64,000 bases of DNA from an uncultured Aquimarina sp. (GCA_947499005.1 CANMML010000014.1:40726-104725), one strand, 5' to 3'; positions 43,494-54,015 are shown, numbered from the stretch's first letter. Notes: generated from the letters alone by a model not told the origin. Program-made: numbers and translations.

Positions 43494-43733
43494 TTATTTT
43501 TTGTATATACCTTTTTCTCTAGCTTCTTTTAATGCAGCAGCAATACCAATTTTATTGATAGTCTTCAATGCAGAAGTAGATATTTTTAAAGTGATCCATT
43601 GATCTTCTTCAGGAATATAAAAGCGTTTTTTGATTAAGTTAGCATTAAATTTACGCTTAGTTTTATTCATCGCATGAGAAACATTGTTTCCCACCATCGC
43701 TTTTTTTCCAGTTAACTCACAAACTCTTGACAT
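43494..43733 (-). CDS. rpmB: 50S ribosomal protein L28
   Basis: The 79-residue protein starts [29 protein letters not shown], recognised by its CELTGKK and [10 protein letters not shown] blocks, and has the [19 protein letters not shown]-terminal part. First gene of the operon rpmB-rpmG-DUF4295, with a promoter just upstream (43766-43796). Confidence 0.97.
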   Translation of the reverse strand: MSRVCELTGKKAMVGNNVSHAMNKTKRKFNANLIKKRFYIPEEDQWITLKISTSALKTINKIGIAAALKEAREKGIYKK

Positions 43734-43765
43734 GGTTCTTTTGTTTTATTTCTATAACAGGGGTG

Positions 43766-43796
43766 CAAATTAACGTATTTTTTTAGCGACACGCAA
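43766..43796 (-). promoter_or_regulatory. rpmB operon promoter
   Basis: On the minus strand TTG (43794-43796), a 20-bp spacer and TTAATTTG (43766-43773, 7 of 8 matches) followed by CAC form a Bacteroidota-type promoter 33 bp before the rpmB start. Confidence 0.55.
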
Positions 43797-43905
43797 ATAC
43801 TTTCTTGTTAATTTTTTATTCCTTTTGAAACATTAGATTTCAGGCGCTAAATTACTCAATTATATTAGTTGTAAAGGTATTGGATATTTATTCGACTTAT
43901 ATTAT

Positions 43906-44268
43906 ATGAAGTTAATATTTGTCTATAATGCTAAGGGCGGTTTTTGGAGTAAGAAAATAGGAGCAATTCATAAAATAGTTAGTCCTTCTTCATACGGTTG
44001 TGATTTATGTAAGTTAACGCATGGATCGTTTGTAGAGAAAGATGCCTGGAAAGTGTTTCGAGAAACATCCGCAATAGATATGGAATTTTATTACAAGGAG
44101 GGTTTCATTGAAAAATTCCCTGAAATGAAAGAAATTGAATTGCCTTCTGTTATTTTTGAATGCATTTCGGAGTCTTCTGAAGAAATGCTAACCGCAGATG
44201 ACTTAAAAGAGATAGGAGCAGTTAGTGAGCTGATTAAGGTGATAGAAACACGTTTGCAAAAGATGTAG
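43906..44268 (+). CDS. Conserved small protein with CDLC motif, unknown
   Basis: The 120-residue protein begins KLIFVYNAKGGFWSKKIGAIHKI and has a CDLCKLTHG motif (residues 33-41) that could bind metal or form a disulfide. It ends with a charged helix. It has no signal peptide or membrane segment, so it is cytoplasmic. I recall similar uncharacterised proteins in Bacteroidota but cannot name a family. It is divergent from rpmB and convergent with engB. Confidence 0.65.
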   Translation: MKLIFVYNAKGGFWSKKIGAIHKIVSPSSYGCDLCKLTHGSFVEKDAWKVFRETSAIDMEFYYKEGFIEKFPEMKEIELPSVIFECISESSEEMLTADDLKEIGAVSELIKVIETRLQKM

Positions 44269-44332
44269 TGCTCTTTTGTTGCTTTCTTTGTCTTTGACAT
44301 AAAAGAGCTATAACTTTTAACTTGAAGTAAAT

Positions 44333-44929
44333 TTAGAAAAGCTTGTTTAAGCGATCTATTTCAGATAACACTTCTTCGCACCCATTTTTGTCAGCTGAAG
44401 ATGTAATGAAGTAAGGAGGCATTTCCTCCCAAGTCTCTAACATCTTAGTTTTATAATTTTCTATGTGAACAGGAAGTGTATTTTTGGTGAGTTTGTCACT
44501 CTTGGTGAAAATAATAGAGAAAGGGATTCCGTTAAGCCCTAGCCATTCCATAAATTCGAGGTCAATTTTTTGTGGTTCATGACGGCAATCGACCAAAACA
44601 AATCCGCAAATTAATTGTTCTCTTAAAGCAAAATAATCTGTTATGAATTTTTGAAAAGTCTTTTTGCTAGATTTAGAAACCCTAGCATATCCATAACCAG
44701 GTAAATCTACAAGATGCCACTCGTTGTTGATTTTAAAATGATTAATAAGTTGAGTCTTTCCTGGTTTTCCAGAAGTTTTAGCTAAGCTTTTTCTGTTGGT
44801 AAGTGCATTTATAAGTGAAGACTTTCCAACATTAGAGCGTCCTATAAATGCATATTCAGGAATTTTAGTCTTAGGACATTTAGTAACATCGCTGTTACTC
44901 ATTACAAAGTCAGCACTCTTAATCTTCAT
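44333..44929 (-). CDS. engB: Ribosome biogenesis GTPase YsxC/EngB
   Basis: The 198-residue protein has the P-loop [14 protein letters not shown] (30-43), switch region [39 protein letters not shown] (G4) and TSSADKNG (G5). This TRAFAC GTPase assists assembly of the large ribosomal subunit. Full length. It lies 68 bp after the hydrolase gene and is read in the same direction. Confidence 0.96.
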   Translation of the reverse strand: MKIKSADFVMSNSDVTKCPKTKIPEYAFIGRSNVGKSSLINALTNRKSLAKTSGKPGKTQLINHFKINNEWHLVDLPGYGYARVSKSSKKTFQKFITDYFALREQLICGFVLVDCRHEPQKIDLEFMEWLGLNGIPFSIIFTKSDKLTKNTLPVHIENYKTKMLETWEEMPPYFITSSADKNGCEEVLSEIDRLNKLF

Positions 44930-44997
44930 GGTATTTTGGTTGTAGGTAGAAAAGTAAGTATTCGTTACTTATAGCATCAAACAGTCAATTAAGATCA

Positions 44998-45774
44998 CTA
45001 CAGTTCTTCCTGTTTCATCCAATCATGTAAAAGTTGATTGAATTTTTCAGGATGTTCCATCATAGCAGCATGTCCACAGTTGTCAATCCAATATAAGCTA
45101 GAATTGGGTAGTAATCTATGGAAATCATCGGCCACATCTGGTGGTGTTACAATATCATTCTTCCCCCATATGATACAAGCAGGAATAGTGATGTTTGTAA
45201 TATCCTTAGCCATGTTGTGTCTAATGGCGCTTTTAGCAATGGCTAATGTTCTAACAAGTCTATTTCTGTCATTAACAGTGTTGTAAACTTCATCTACCAT
45301 TTCTTTGCTAGCTACTTTAGGATCGAAAAATACATCTTCAGCTTTCTTCTTGATGTATTCGTAATCCCCTCTTTTGGGATAGCTTTCTCCCATTCCACTT
45401 TCGTATAAACCAGAACTTCCGGTTAGTACTAGAGCTTTTACGTTTTCGGGGAACATCTTAGTAAAAACCAATCCGATGTGTCCGCCAAGAGAATTACCGA
45501 TTAGAATAACTTCTTGTTCGTCGATGTGATCTATGAACTCTTTTAAAAACTTAGCTAGGTTACCAACATTAGTTTTTATTAGGGGTAGATCATATATAGG
45601 TAATTCAGGGATAACTACTTTATATCCGTGCTTAGGAAAGTAGTCGAACAAAGCTTCGAAATTGCTGAGTCCTCCCATTAAACCGTGCAACACGACCAAC
45701 GTAGTTCCTTCTCCTGCACTTATGTAATTAAACTTTCCTTCTTTTGTCAATTCTTTACTCATTGAGACTTTCAA
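44998..45774 (-). CDS. Alpha/beta-hydrolase
   Basis: The 258-residue protein has the oxyanion segment LVVLHGLMGGLSNFEAL, nucleophile Ser95 in GNSLGGHIGL, an acid in IWGKNDIVTPPD and a His in NCGHAAMMEHP: a complete catalytic triad. Substrate unknown. In Bacteroidota a hydrolase of this type commonly lies beside engB and mraZ, as here. Confidence 0.85.
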   Translation of the reverse strand: MKVSMSKELTKEGKFNYISAGEGTTLVVLHGLMGGLSNFEALFDYFPKHGYKVVIPELPIYDLPLIKTNVGNLAKFLKEFIDHIDEQEVILIGNSLGGHIGLVFTKMFPENVKALVLTGSSGLYESGMGESYPKRGDYEYIKKKAEDVFFDPKVASKEMVDEVYNTVNDRNRLVRTLAIAKSAIRHNMAKDITNITIPACIIWGKNDIVTPPDVADDFHRLLPNSSLYWIDNCGHAAMMEHPEKFNQLLHDWMKQEEL

Positions 45775-45966
45775 GTAACAGCCGCAAATATAGATTTTAA
45801 CAAACAGTAATCCTAATTTTTTTAATTCACTAGCAGCAATGCTTCAAATGTGTATCAAAAGTGATTTTGACATAATTTGTGTGAGATTTTAAGCTTTCTT
45901 TTAATGGATTTTGATATTTAACCCTTCGAAGTAACTGTAAAATAAAGGGGTTAGCGAGTTATTCAC

Positions 45967-46013
45967 AAAGTGGAGTAAAGTGGTAAAATGTGGTTTTAAA
46001 TGTAGTATCTTTG
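45967..46013 (+). promoter_or_regulatory. MraZ operator and dcw promoter
   Basis: Three repeats with a 10-bp period (AAAGTGG at 45967-45973, AAAGTGG at 45977-45983, AATGTGG at 45987-45993) precede the -7 element TATCTTTG (46006-46013). AAAGTGG units with 3-bp spacers match the site bound by MraZ in Mycoplasma and resemble the TGGG-based repeats in E. coli. The repeats cover the -33 region, so MraZ binding should repress its own operon. Confidence 0.8.
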
Positions 46014-46030
46014 ATTAATTCTATTGAAAA

Positions 46031-46486
46031 GTGATACATCTAATCGGAACATATGAGTGTAAAGTAGACGCGAAAGGGCGTCTAACGCTTCCTTCTGCTT
46101 ACAAAAAGCAGTTGGAATCGATTTTACAAGATGGTTTTGTATTAAAACGTTCCGTGTTTCAGCCTTGTTTAGAATTGTATCCCATGGCCGAGTGGAATAA
46201 GCTGATGCAAAAGATGAATAAGCTAAATCGCTTCAATAAACGTAACAATGATTTTATTCGTCGCTTTACAGCGGGTGTCAAAATGGTAGAAGTTGATGCT
46301 AATGGAAGATTATTGATTTCAAAAGATCTTATTGCATTTGCCGATATAGAAAAAGAGCTGGTGTTATCATCAGCAATTAATATCGTGGAGATTTGGGATA
46401 AGAATAAATATGAAACAGTTGTCGATGAATCTGTAGATGATTTTGCAGCATTGGCAGAAGAGGTAATGAATTTTGAAGATGAGTGA
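46031..46486 (+). CDS. mraZ: Transcriptional regulator MraZ
   Basis: The 151-residue protein has the two SpoVT/AbrB-like half-sites: VDAKGRLTLPSAYKK (13-27) and VDANGRLLISKDLI (about 87-100). It starts with GTG at 46031; no ATG is nearby. MraZ assembles as a ring and represses the division cluster through the repeats just upstream. First gene of the dcw operon; its end overlaps rsmH by 8 bp. Confidence 0.96.
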   Translation: MIHLIGTYECKVDAKGRLTLPSAYKKQLESILQDGFVLKRSVFQPCLELYPMAEWNKLMQKMNKLNRFNKRNNDFIRRFTAGVKMVEVDANGRLLISKDLIAFADIEKELVLSSAINIVEIWDKNKYETVVDESVDDFAALAEEVMNFEDE

Positions 46487-47387
46487 GGAAGTATATCATA
46501 TTCCAGTTTTATTAAAGGAGACCGTCGATGGATTGAATATCCGACCTGATGGAGTCTATGTTGATGTCACTTTTGGTGGAGGAGGGCATTCAAAAGAAAT
46601 ATTGTCGCGCCTTGGAGAAAAGGGGAAATTATATGCTTTTGATCAGGATAAGGATGCGCATGAGAATGCATTAGATGATCCGAGATTTCAATTGATTCCT
46701 CATAATTTTAGATATGTAAAACGCTATTTGCGTTTTTATAATGTAAAAAGAGTAGATGGAATCTTAGGGGATTTTGGAGTGTCGTCACATCAATTCGATG
46801 TGGCCGAACGTGGGTTTTCAACACGTTTTGATGCAGATCTAGATATGCGTATGGATCAGTCGGCAGTATTATCTGCGAAAGAGGTGGTTAATACTTATGA
46901 GGAAATTGACTTACGTAGGATGTTGTCTCAATATGGAGAATTAAGAAGTGCTCCAAAAATGGCTCGTTTGATTGTTGCTGCTCGTGTTGAGGAACCAATT
47001 GAAACGACAGGAAGGTTAAAAGAGGTAATTGCACCTTGTTTGGAAAGAAGGAAGGAACATAAAATTTTAGCTCAAGTATATCAAGCAATACGTATCGAAG
47101 TTAATCAGGAGATTCAAGTATTAAAAGAATTTTTAGAACAGACAGAAGAAGTATTAACTGAAGGGGGACGTTTGAGTTTGATTTCGTATCACTCTTTAGA
47201 AGATCGATTAGTGAAAAGGTATATCCGTAATGGATTATTTGAAGGAGAGCCAGAAAAAGATATGTTCGGGAATGTAGAAGTTCCTTTTAAAAAAGTAGGA
47301 GGTTTAGTGATTCCTAATGAAGAAGAAATCCAACGTAATAGTAGAGCAAGAAGTGCAAAACTAAGAGTAGCGGAAAGATTAAAATAG
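46479..47387 (+). CDS. rsmH: 16S rRNA m4C1402 methyltransferase RsmH
   Basis: From ATG at 46479 the protein has 302 residues; TTG two codons earlier is the only extension. It shows YHIPVLLKETVDGL, the SAM-binding VDVTFGGGGHSKEILSRL, DGILGDFGVSSHQFDVAERGFS and the C-terminal SYHSLEDRLVKRYIRNG and RARSAKLRVAER. It methylates C1402 in the ribosomal P site. The ATG lies inside the last codons of mraZ, so the genes are coupled. Confidence 0.97.
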   Translation: MSEEVYHIPVLLKETVDGLNIRPDGVYVDVTFGGGGHSKEILSRLGEKGKLYAFDQDKDAHENALDDPRFQLIPHNFRYVKRYLRFYNVKRVDGILGDFGVSSHQFDVAERGFSTRFDADLDMRMDQSAVLSAKEVVNTYEEIDLRRMLSQYGELRSAPKMARLIVAARVEEPIETTGRLKEVIAPCLERRKEHKILAQVYQAIRIEVNQEIQVLKEFLEQTEEVLTEGGRLSLISYHSLEDRLVKRYIRNGLFEGEPEKDMFGNVEVPFKKVGGLVIPNEEEIQRNSRARSAKLRVAERLK

Positions 47388-47698
47388 TGAAGAAGCATAT
47401 ATATGACATATTAAAAGGGAAAGTGCTTTTAGATGAAGGAGCAGAAAAGAATTGGGGAATGTTACTCTTTCTTTCGTTTTTGGCCTTGGTAATGATTGCA
47501 ACTTCTCATAGTGCCGAAAGAAAAGTATATCAGTTAGCTTCAAAAAAACAAGAATTAAAAAAGTATAGATCTGAGTTTGCAATGGGAAGGTCCCATCTCA
47601 TGAAATTGAAAATGGAATCTTATGTGAAGTCGCAAGTAGCTGAAATGCAAATTGCACCACCATCAGAACCGCCAATAAAACTAGTAGTCAAAAAATAA
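47387..47698 (+). CDS. ftsL: FtsL-like division protein
   Basis: The 103-residue protein has a short cytosolic N-terminus, one transmembrane helix (about 25-42, MLLFLSFLALVMIATSHSA) and a coiled coil with RKVYQLASKKQELKKYRSEF, the topology of FtsL. It starts with GTG that overlaps the rsmH stop codon by one base. It is the expected gene at this point of the cluster. FtsL bridges FtsI/FtsW to the divisome. Sequence similarity in this family is low, so the call rests on topology and place. Confidence 0.82.
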   Translation: MKKHIYDILKGKVLLDEGAEKNWGMLLFLSFLALVMIATSHSAERKVYQLASKKQELKKYRSEFAMGRSHLMKLKMESYVKSQVAEMQIAPPSEPPIKLVVKK

Positions 47699-47699
47699 A

Positions 47700-49694
47700 T
47701 TGAGCACATCAGTAAAAAATATAGCTTATAGATTTTACCTGATTATCATCCTTATGGTGATATTTTCAGGTTTTTTGGCTTTTAAACTAGTGGACATTCA
47801 ATTGTTTAATGGAGAACAATACCGTCAGAAAGCACAAAAGATGGTGTTCAAGACAGAAATTGTTCCTGCAAATAGAGGAAGTCTCTATGATGTCAATCAT
47901 AACTTACTTGCAATCTCTGTGACGAAGTATGATATCCGAATGGATACAAAAGTTCCGAAAGACGAGCTGTTTAAAGAAGAAGTAAATGCATTAGCAAAAG
48001 CGCTAGCAGATACCTTTGGGAAATCTACAAGTTATTACTTGTCTAGATTAGAAATAGGAAGAAGAAAAAAGAATCGTTACCTATTATTATGTAGGAATAT
48101 TGATTATGATACTTATAAGAAGGTCAAAGAATTTCCGATTTTAAAAAAAGGAGCGTTTAGAGGAGGGTTAATTGTAGAACAAAGAACTGTTCGAGAATAC
48201 CCAATGGGGCAAATAGCAAAGCGAACGGTTGGATATGAACGCCAAGATACTTTAGGTAATTATAAAGGAGTAGGTCTAGAAAGTGCCTACGGTTCGTATT
48301 TGCGAGGACATCATGGTAAACGAGTAGTACAAAGTATAGGTAAAGGTAAGTGGAAGCCAGTTCGAAGTAACAATGAAGAAGAGCCAAAAGATGGGTATGA
48401 TTTAGTATCAACCATTGATGTTAATATGCAAGATGTAGCACATCATGCATTGATGAAACAATTGAAAAAATTTGATGCACATCATGGGTGTGCTATTGTA
48501 ATGGAGGTTGAAACCGGTGAGGTAAAAGCAGTAGCAAATCTTACTAGGCAAAAAAGTGGGACGTATTTAGAAGATTACAATTATGCCGTAGGGGAATCTC
48601 ATGAACCAGGTTCTACTTTCAAATTATTATCAACATTGGCATTGTTGGAAAAGAATAAAGCAGATACAACAGATATTGTAGATACAGAAAAAGGGCGTGT
48701 TAAATTCTATGATCGTGTTGTGCCAGATTCACATAGAGGAGGGTATGGGAAAATATCATTAGCAAAAGCGTTTGAAGTTTCTTCAAATACAGCTTATGCA
48801 AAATTAATTAATGAAGCATTCAAAAAAGATCCTGAAGACCTTTTAGATTATTACGACGACATTAAACTTAATGAGAAATTAGGGGTGAGTATTAGTGGAG
48901 AGAAAGCTCCAATATTACCAAGGCCAGACACAAAACGTTGGTATGGTACAACATTACCTTGGATGGCATTTGGATATGGGGTTTCAATGACTCCTTTGCA
49001 AACATTAGCTTATTACAATGCCGTAGCGAATAATGGAATATTAGTAAAACCTCAATTTATAAAAGAGTTCCAAAATTGGAACACCGTAGAGCAAGAACAA
49101 GAAAAGAAGGAAACTATAGTAAGAATTTGTTCGAAAGAGAATGCGGACAAGATGCAAATGTTAATGCAAAAAACTGTTGAGCGAGGTACTGCTAAAAATA
49201 TTTATAGTGCGCAACTTTCAATGGCAGGGAAGACAGGAACATGTCAAAAATACTATTATGTAAAAGGAAAAGAATTAGAGTATATCGCATCTTTTGCAGG
49301 TTTCTTTCCTGCTGAGAACCCGAAATATTCTTGTGTAGTGGTAATTCATGAACCCGATAAGAAAAAAGGGTATTACGGAAGTACAGTAGCAGCGCCAGTA
49401 TTTAAGGAGATCGCTTCAAAAATTCATGTAACGAATCACAAAGCCAAATACATTCCGCTGGAGAAATCGGAAAATATAGGGCTATCTCAATATGAAAAAT
49501 ACGAGAAGTTTAGTGATAAATATAAAACGATCATGCCCAATGTAAAGGGGATGGAATTGATGGATGTGTTGCCTTTATTAGAAAATTTAGGCTTAAAAGT
49601 AAAAGTGTCGGGAAGCGGTAAGGTGGTCAACCAATCGATTAGCCCTGGAGAAAAATTAGGAAGTAGAACTCAAGTAACAGTAGAATTGTCGTGA
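47700..49694 (+). CDS. ftsI: Division transpeptidase FtsI (PBP3/PBP2x-type)
   Basis: The 664-residue protein has one N-terminal anchor (about 10-32), a dimerisation domain with PANRGSLYDVNHNLLA, and the transpeptidase domain with SxxK in EPGSTFKL (Ser305), SxN in SSNTAYAK and KTG in AGKTGTCQKY. A C-terminal PASTA domain (about 600-664) ends the protein with GLKVKVSGSGKV and SPGEKLGSRTQV. It crosslinks septal peptidoglycan. The start is TTG at 47700, one base after the ftsL stop. Confidence 0.95.
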   Translation: MSTSVKNIAYRFYLIIILMVIFSGFLAFKLVDIQLFNGEQYRQKAQKMVFKTEIVPANRGSLYDVNHNLLAISVTKYDIRMDTKVPKDELFKEEVNALAKALADTFGKSTSYYLSRLEIGRRKKNRYLLLCRNIDYDTYKKVKEFPILKKGAFRGGLIVEQRTVREYPMGQIAKRTVGYERQDTLGNYKGVGLESAYGSYLRGHHGKRVVQSIGKGKWKPVRSNNEEEPKDGYDLVSTIDVNMQDVAHHALMKQLKKFDAHHGCAIVMEVETGEVKAVANLTRQKSGTYLEDYNYAVGESHEPGSTFKLLSTLALLEKNKADTTDIVDTEKGRVKFYDRVVPDSHRGGYGKISLAKAFEVSSNTAYAKLINEAFKKDPEDLLDYYDDIKLNEKLGVSISGEKAPILPRPDTKRWYGTTLPWMAFGYGVSMTPLQTLAYYNAVANNGILVKPQFIKEFQNWNTVEQEQEKKETIVRICSKENADKMQMLMQKTVERGTAKNIYSAQLSMAGKTGTCQKYYYVKGKELEYIASFAGFFPAENPKYSCVVVIHEPDKKKGYYGSTVAAPVFKEIASKIHVTNHKAKYIPLEKSENIGLSQYEKYEKFSDKYKTIMPNVKGMELMDVLPLLENLGLKVKVSGSGKVVNQSISPGEKLGSRTQVTVELS

Positions 49695-51151
49695 TAGCAT
49701 TAAATGACATATTATATAAGGTACACATTGAAGCTGTAAAGGGGAATCCTACAGTGGCAATCACCGACTTACATTTCGACTCAAGAAAAATAGCATTGAA
49801 TGATGTTTTTATTGCGATCAAAGGAGTTCAAGTTGATGGTCATGATTATATCAAGAAAGCTGTAGATCAAGGGGCTATAGCAGTTGTATGCGAAACATTT
49901 CCAGAGCTTACAGTGAATGGAGTTACTTATGTGCAAGTAAAGGATTCGCAACAGGCGTTGGCTGTGATGGCTGCTAATTATTATGACAACCCTTCAGAAA
50001 AATTAAAACTGGTAGGAGTTACTGGGACTAATGGTAAGACAACAATTACTTCATTATTGTATCAGTTGTTTAAAAGTGCAGGTTACGAGACTGGATTGAT
50101 TTCTACAGTTAAAGTATGTATTGGAGGAACGGTTATTCCTGCAACGCATACGACACCAAATCCTTTAGCATTACAAGCGCATTTAGCACAAATGATAGAT
50201 GCAGGTGTCGATTATTGTTTTATGGAGGTGAGTTCTCATGGAATTCATCAAAAGCGTATAGAAGGATTACAGTTTACGGGAGGAGTGTTTACTAATTTGA
50301 CTCATGATCATTTAGATTATCACAATACTTTCGCAGAATATAGGGATGTTAAGAAGTCCTTTTTTGATGGACTTTCCAAACGAGCTTTTGCGTTAACAAA
50401 TGCAGATGATAAGAATGGAGTGATAATGCTTCAAAATACAAAAGCAAGAAAACTTAATTATGCCTTAAAGTCCTATGCCGATTATCGAGCTAATATTTTA
50501 GAAAATAGCTTTCAAGGCATGTTACTCCGTTTGAATGATAATGAAATTTGGACAAAACTCTTGGGGCAATTCAATGCTTCTAATTTGTTAGCAGTCTATG
50601 CTGTAGCTATAGAGTTAGGATTAGAAGAGGAAGAAGTACTTCGGTTGATTAGTTCTTTAGAAAGTGTTGATGGTCGTTTTGAATACTTTGTTTCAGAAAA
50701 TAATATCAATGTTATTATTGATTTTGCACATACCCCTGATGCCCTTAAAAATGTGTTGGAGACTATAAATGGAATCCGAACCCATAACGAAAGCCTAATA
50801 ACCGTTGTGGGTTGCGGAGGAGATCGAGATCGAGAGAAACGTCCAAAAATGGGCAACATAGCTTCTCAAATGAGTGGTCAGGTCATTTTTACATCAGATA
50901 ACCCAAGATCCGAAGATCCAGATAAGATTATTAACGAGATGGAATCTGGAGTAAGTGCAGAGAATTATAAGAAAACCTTGGTAATTATAGATAGAAAACA
51001 AGCCATTAAAACGGCTATTAAAATGGCAAGACCCAATGATATCATTTTAGTAGCAGGAAAAGGGCACGAAGATTATCAAGAGGTAAAAGGAGAAAAGTTG
51101 CCTTTCAATGATTTGAAAATAATACAAGAACTATTTAAAAAACTAAGTTAA
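49691..51151 (+). CDS. murE: UDP-MurNAc-tripeptide synthetase MurE
   Basis: The 486-residue Mur ligase has the N-terminal Rossmann-like domain ([17 protein letters not shown]), the ATP loop [29 protein letters not shown] and the C-terminal [15 protein letters not shown]. The DNPR motif marks enzymes that add meso-diaminopimelate. It starts with GTG inside the end of ftsI (GTGA overlap). Confidence 0.96.
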   Translation: MIALNDILYKVHIEAVKGNPTVAITDLHFDSRKIALNDVFIAIKGVQVDGHDYIKKAVDQGAIAVVCETFPELTVNGVTYVQVKDSQQALAVMAANYYDNPSEKLKLVGVTGTNGKTTITSLLYQLFKSAGYETGLISTVKVCIGGTVIPATHTTPNPLALQAHLAQMIDAGVDYCFMEVSSHGIHQKRIEGLQFTGGVFTNLTHDHLDYHNTFAEYRDVKKSFFDGLSKRAFALTNADDKNGVIMLQNTKARKLNYALKSYADYRANILENSFQGMLLRLNDNEIWTKLLGQFNASNLLAVYAVAIELGLEEEEVLRLISSLESVDGRFEYFVSENNINVIIDFAHTPDALKNVLETINGIRTHNESLITVVGCGGDRDREKRPKMGNIASQMSGQVIFTSDNPRSEDPDKIINEMESGVSAENYKKTLVIIDRKQAIKTAIKMARPNDIILVAGKGHEDYQEVKGEKLPFNDLKIIQELFKKLS

Positions 51152-52362
51152 TGCTCTATTATTTATTTGAATTTTTAGAAAAACAATATGAGTTCCCAGG
51201 AGCAAGTGCTTTTGGTTTCTTGTCATTTCGAGCAGGGTTAGCCATTTTAGTTTCCCTATTGATTTCTATTGTATTTGGAAAATCGATTATTCGAAAATTG
51301 CAACGAAATCAAATGGGTGAAAGTATCCGTGATTTAGGGTTAGAAGGACAAATGGAAAAAGCGGGAACGCCAACCATGGGAGGAATCATTATCATCATGG
51401 CAACTTTAATTCCAGTATTATTATTTGCCAAGTTGGAAAATATCTACATCGTCCTGCTTATTATAACTACTGTTTGGATGGGAATCATTGGGTTTACCGA
51501 TGATTATTTAAAAGTTAAAAAGAAAAATAAGGCTGGACTGGCAGGAAAGTTTAAAGTAGTCGGACAAGTTGGTTTAGGAATTATTGTAGGGACGGTAATG
51601 TATTTCCACCCAGGAATTACAATCAAGGAAGAAATTAAAAGTGAAACCCAAACCGAGAAAAGAGTTTTTACTAAGCCTATAAAATCTACAAAAACTACGA
51701 TCCCATTTTTAAAGAATAACGAATTGGATTATTCGCAAGTGCTTACTTTTTTTAATGAAGGTTGGAAAAAGTATACTTGGTTAATTTTTATTCCAGTAGT
51801 CATTTTTATCGTAACAGCCATTTCAAATGGGGCTAATTTAACAGATGGAATTGATGGATTGGCAGCGGGCTCGTCCGCAATTATGATTTTTACCCTAGCT
51901 ATTTTTGCATGGGTATCGGGAAATATTATCTTCTCCGATTACCTAAATGTTATGTACATCCCCAATTTTGGAGAGGTCACCATATTTATAGCCGCTTTTG
52001 CAGGGAGCTTAGTAGGTTTCTTATGGTACAATACATATCCTGCTCAAGTATTTATGGGGGATACAGGAAGTTTAACAATTGGAGGAATCATCGCTGTAAT
52101 TGCAGTCATGGCACGTAAAGAATTGTTGTTGCCAATACTGTGTGGGATTTTCGTAGCTGAAAATGCATCGGTAGTATTGCAAGTAGCTTACTTCAAATAC
52201 ACCAAGAAGAAATATGGAGAAGGAAGGCGTATTTTCCTAATGTCTCCTTTGCATCATCATTATCAGAAAAAAGGATTTCATGAAAGTAAGATTGTAGCAA
52301 GATTTTGGATTGTCGGAATCTTACTAGCAGTAGTAACGATAGTGACATTGAAATTAAGGTAA
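51151..52362 (+). CDS. mraY: Phospho-MurNAc-pentapeptide translocase MraY
   Basis: The 403-residue integral membrane enzyme has about ten helices. It contains [15 protein letters not shown], the catalytic [44 protein letters not shown] and the [15 protein letters not shown] end motif. It transfers phospho-MurNAc-pentapeptide to undecaprenyl phosphate, making lipid I. Slightly longer than the E. coli enzyme because of an insertion (about 150-205). ATG overlaps the murE stop by one base. Confidence 0.97.
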   Translation: MLYYLFEFLEKQYEFPGASAFGFLSFRAGLAILVSLLISIVFGKSIIRKLQRNQMGESIRDLGLEGQMEKAGTPTMGGIIIIMATLIPVLLFAKLENIYIVLLIITTVWMGIIGFTDDYLKVKKKNKAGLAGKFKVVGQVGLGIIVGTVMYFHPGITIKEEIKSETQTEKRVFTKPIKSTKTTIPFLKNNELDYSQVLTFFNEGWKKYTWLIFIPVVIFIVTAISNGANLTDGIDGLAAGSSAIMIFTLAIFAWVSGNIIFSDYLNVMYIPNFGEVTIFIAAFAGSLVGFLWYNTYPAQVFMGDTGSLTIGGIIAVIAVMARKELLLPILCGIFVAENASVVLQVAYFKYTKKKYGEGRRIFLMSPLHHHYQKKGFHESKIVARFWIVGILLAVVTIVTLKLR

Positions 52363-52483
52363 ATATCACACAAAGTGCTCCCGATAGCTATTGTGATGAG
52401 TGCTTTTGAGTGTAATCAAGTATCACGTTGAGCGCAGTCGAGTGTCACACTGAGCGCAGTCGAAGTGTAGACAAATAGAAATA
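52363..52483. repeat. Repeat-containing spacer inside the dcw cluster
   Basis: The 121-bp gap between mraY and murD holds two tandem TGAGCGCAGTCGA units (near 52429-52441 and 52452-52464) and a CCCGATAGCTATTG element. It interrupts an otherwise tightly packed operon. Confidence 0.6.
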
Positions 52484-53842
52484 ATGAAAAAAGAAGAATC
52501 AAATACAAAAAAACTAGTCATCCTCGGAGCAGGTGAAAGTGGTGTGGGTACAGCACTTTTAGGGAAAGCGAAAGGCTATGAAGTATTTGTGTCTGATTTT
52601 GGAAAGATTAAACAGGGGTATGCAGAGCAGTTAACGCAAGCTAATATTCCTTTTGAGAGTGAAAAACATACGGAAAAGGAAATATTATCAGCAAGTGTTG
52701 TTGTGAAGAGTCCAGGTATTCCAGAAAAGGTTTCTATAGTTCAAAAGATAATGAACGAAGGAATTCCTGTGATTTCAGAGATAGAGTTTGCTTCTGAATA
52801 TACCAATGCAACCATTATAGGTATCACAGGAAGTAATGGAAAGACAACAACAACATTATTGACAGGTCACTTGCTGCAAAATGAAATAGAAAACCTTGGT
52901 GTTGCAGGGAATATTGGAGACAGTTTTGCAAAGTCGGTGTTAGAGCAAGAATGTTCGCATTACGTATTAGAGCTAAGTAGCTTTCAATTGGATGGAGTGT
53001 TTCAGTTTACTCCGCACATTGCAGTACTAACTAATATTACTCCCGATCACTTAGATCGATATGAGTACAAATTTGAAAATTACGTGGCTTCAAAGTTTCG
53101 CATCACAATGAATCAGTCTTCAGAGGACTTTTTTATTTATGATGCAGATGATGAAATCATAACAAGATATTTAGAAAATAATAAAACAAAAGCACAATGT
53201 ATTCCTTTTTCAATTCAGAGAGAATTAGAGCAAGGAGTGTATTTAAAAAACAAAGCAATTATGATGAGATTTAACGAGAATGAAGAAAAAATAGCTCAAG
53301 TATCCGACTTGGCTGTTTCTGGAAAACATAATACTAAAAATGCGATGGCAGCAGCTACGGTAGCAAAGCTAGTAGGTATTCGTAAGCAGACGATTCGTGA
53401 GAGTTTATCTTCATTTAAGAATGTATCACATCGTTTGGAAGAAGTGTTGAAGATTAAGAATGTACATTATATCAATGATTCTAAAGCAACAAATATTAAC
53501 GCAACATATTATGCATTAGAAGCTGTTAAAAAACCTATCGTTTGGATTGTTGGAGGTGTAGATAAAGGAAATGATTATTCAGAATTGCTAGGGTTGGTAA
53601 ATGAGAAAGTGAAAGGCATCGTTTGTTTAGGAGTTGATAATTCTAAAATAATTAAAGCTTTTCAGGGTTCAGTAGAGCATATCACAGAAACACAATCTAT
53701 GCAAGAAGCTGTTAGAATGGCGTATCAAATTTCAGAAAGAGGAGATACAGTATTATTGTCGCCAGCTTGTGCAAGTTTCGATTTATTTAAAAGCTATGAA
53801 GATAGAGGAGATCAATTTAAAGAGGCAGTCCGTAATCTGTAA
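52484..53842 (+). CDS. murD: UDP-MurNAc-alanine:D-glutamate ligase MurD
   Basis: The 452-residue protein has an N-terminal dinucleotide-like fold (LVILGAGESGVGTALLGKAKG), ATP loop GITGSNGKTTTTLLTGHLL, LELSSFQLDG, TNITPDHLDRY, NDSKATN and a DTVLLSPACASFDLFKSYEDRG C-terminal motif, all diagnostic of MurD. Cytoplasmic peptidoglycan precursor synthesis. Confidence 0.97.
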   Translation: MKKEESNTKKLVILGAGESGVGTALLGKAKGYEVFVSDFGKIKQGYAEQLTQANIPFESEKHTEKEILSASVVVKSPGIPEKVSIVQKIMNEGIPVISEIEFASEYTNATIIGITGSNGKTTTTLLTGHLLQNEIENLGVAGNIGDSFAKSVLEQECSHYVLELSSFQLDGVFQFTPHIAVLTNITPDHLDRYEYKFENYVASKFRITMNQSSEDFFIYDADDEIITRYLENNKTKAQCIPFSIQRELEQGVYLKNKAIMMRFNENEEKIAQVSDLAVSGKHNTKNAMAAATVAKLVGIRKQTIRESLSSFKNVSHRLEEVLKIKNVHYINDSKATNINATYYALEAVKKPIVWIVGGVDKGNDYSELLGLVNEKVKGIVCLGVDNSKIIKAFQGSVEHITETQSMQEAVRMAYQISERGDTVLLSPACASFDLFKSYEDRGDQFKEAVRNL

Positions 53843-54015
53843 TTAGTAGATAGTCAATAGTATTTAGTCGTTAGAAAGAAAAAAAGCGATAAGAGATAAA
53901 ATAGTACTCCGATCAAAGAGGAGGCCTCCCTATTGGAGGAATAATTATAAAGTTTAAAGAGTATAAAGCAGGTAGCTGAAAGCTGATAGCCGAAAGCTCT
54001 TGGTGAAGCCAAGAA

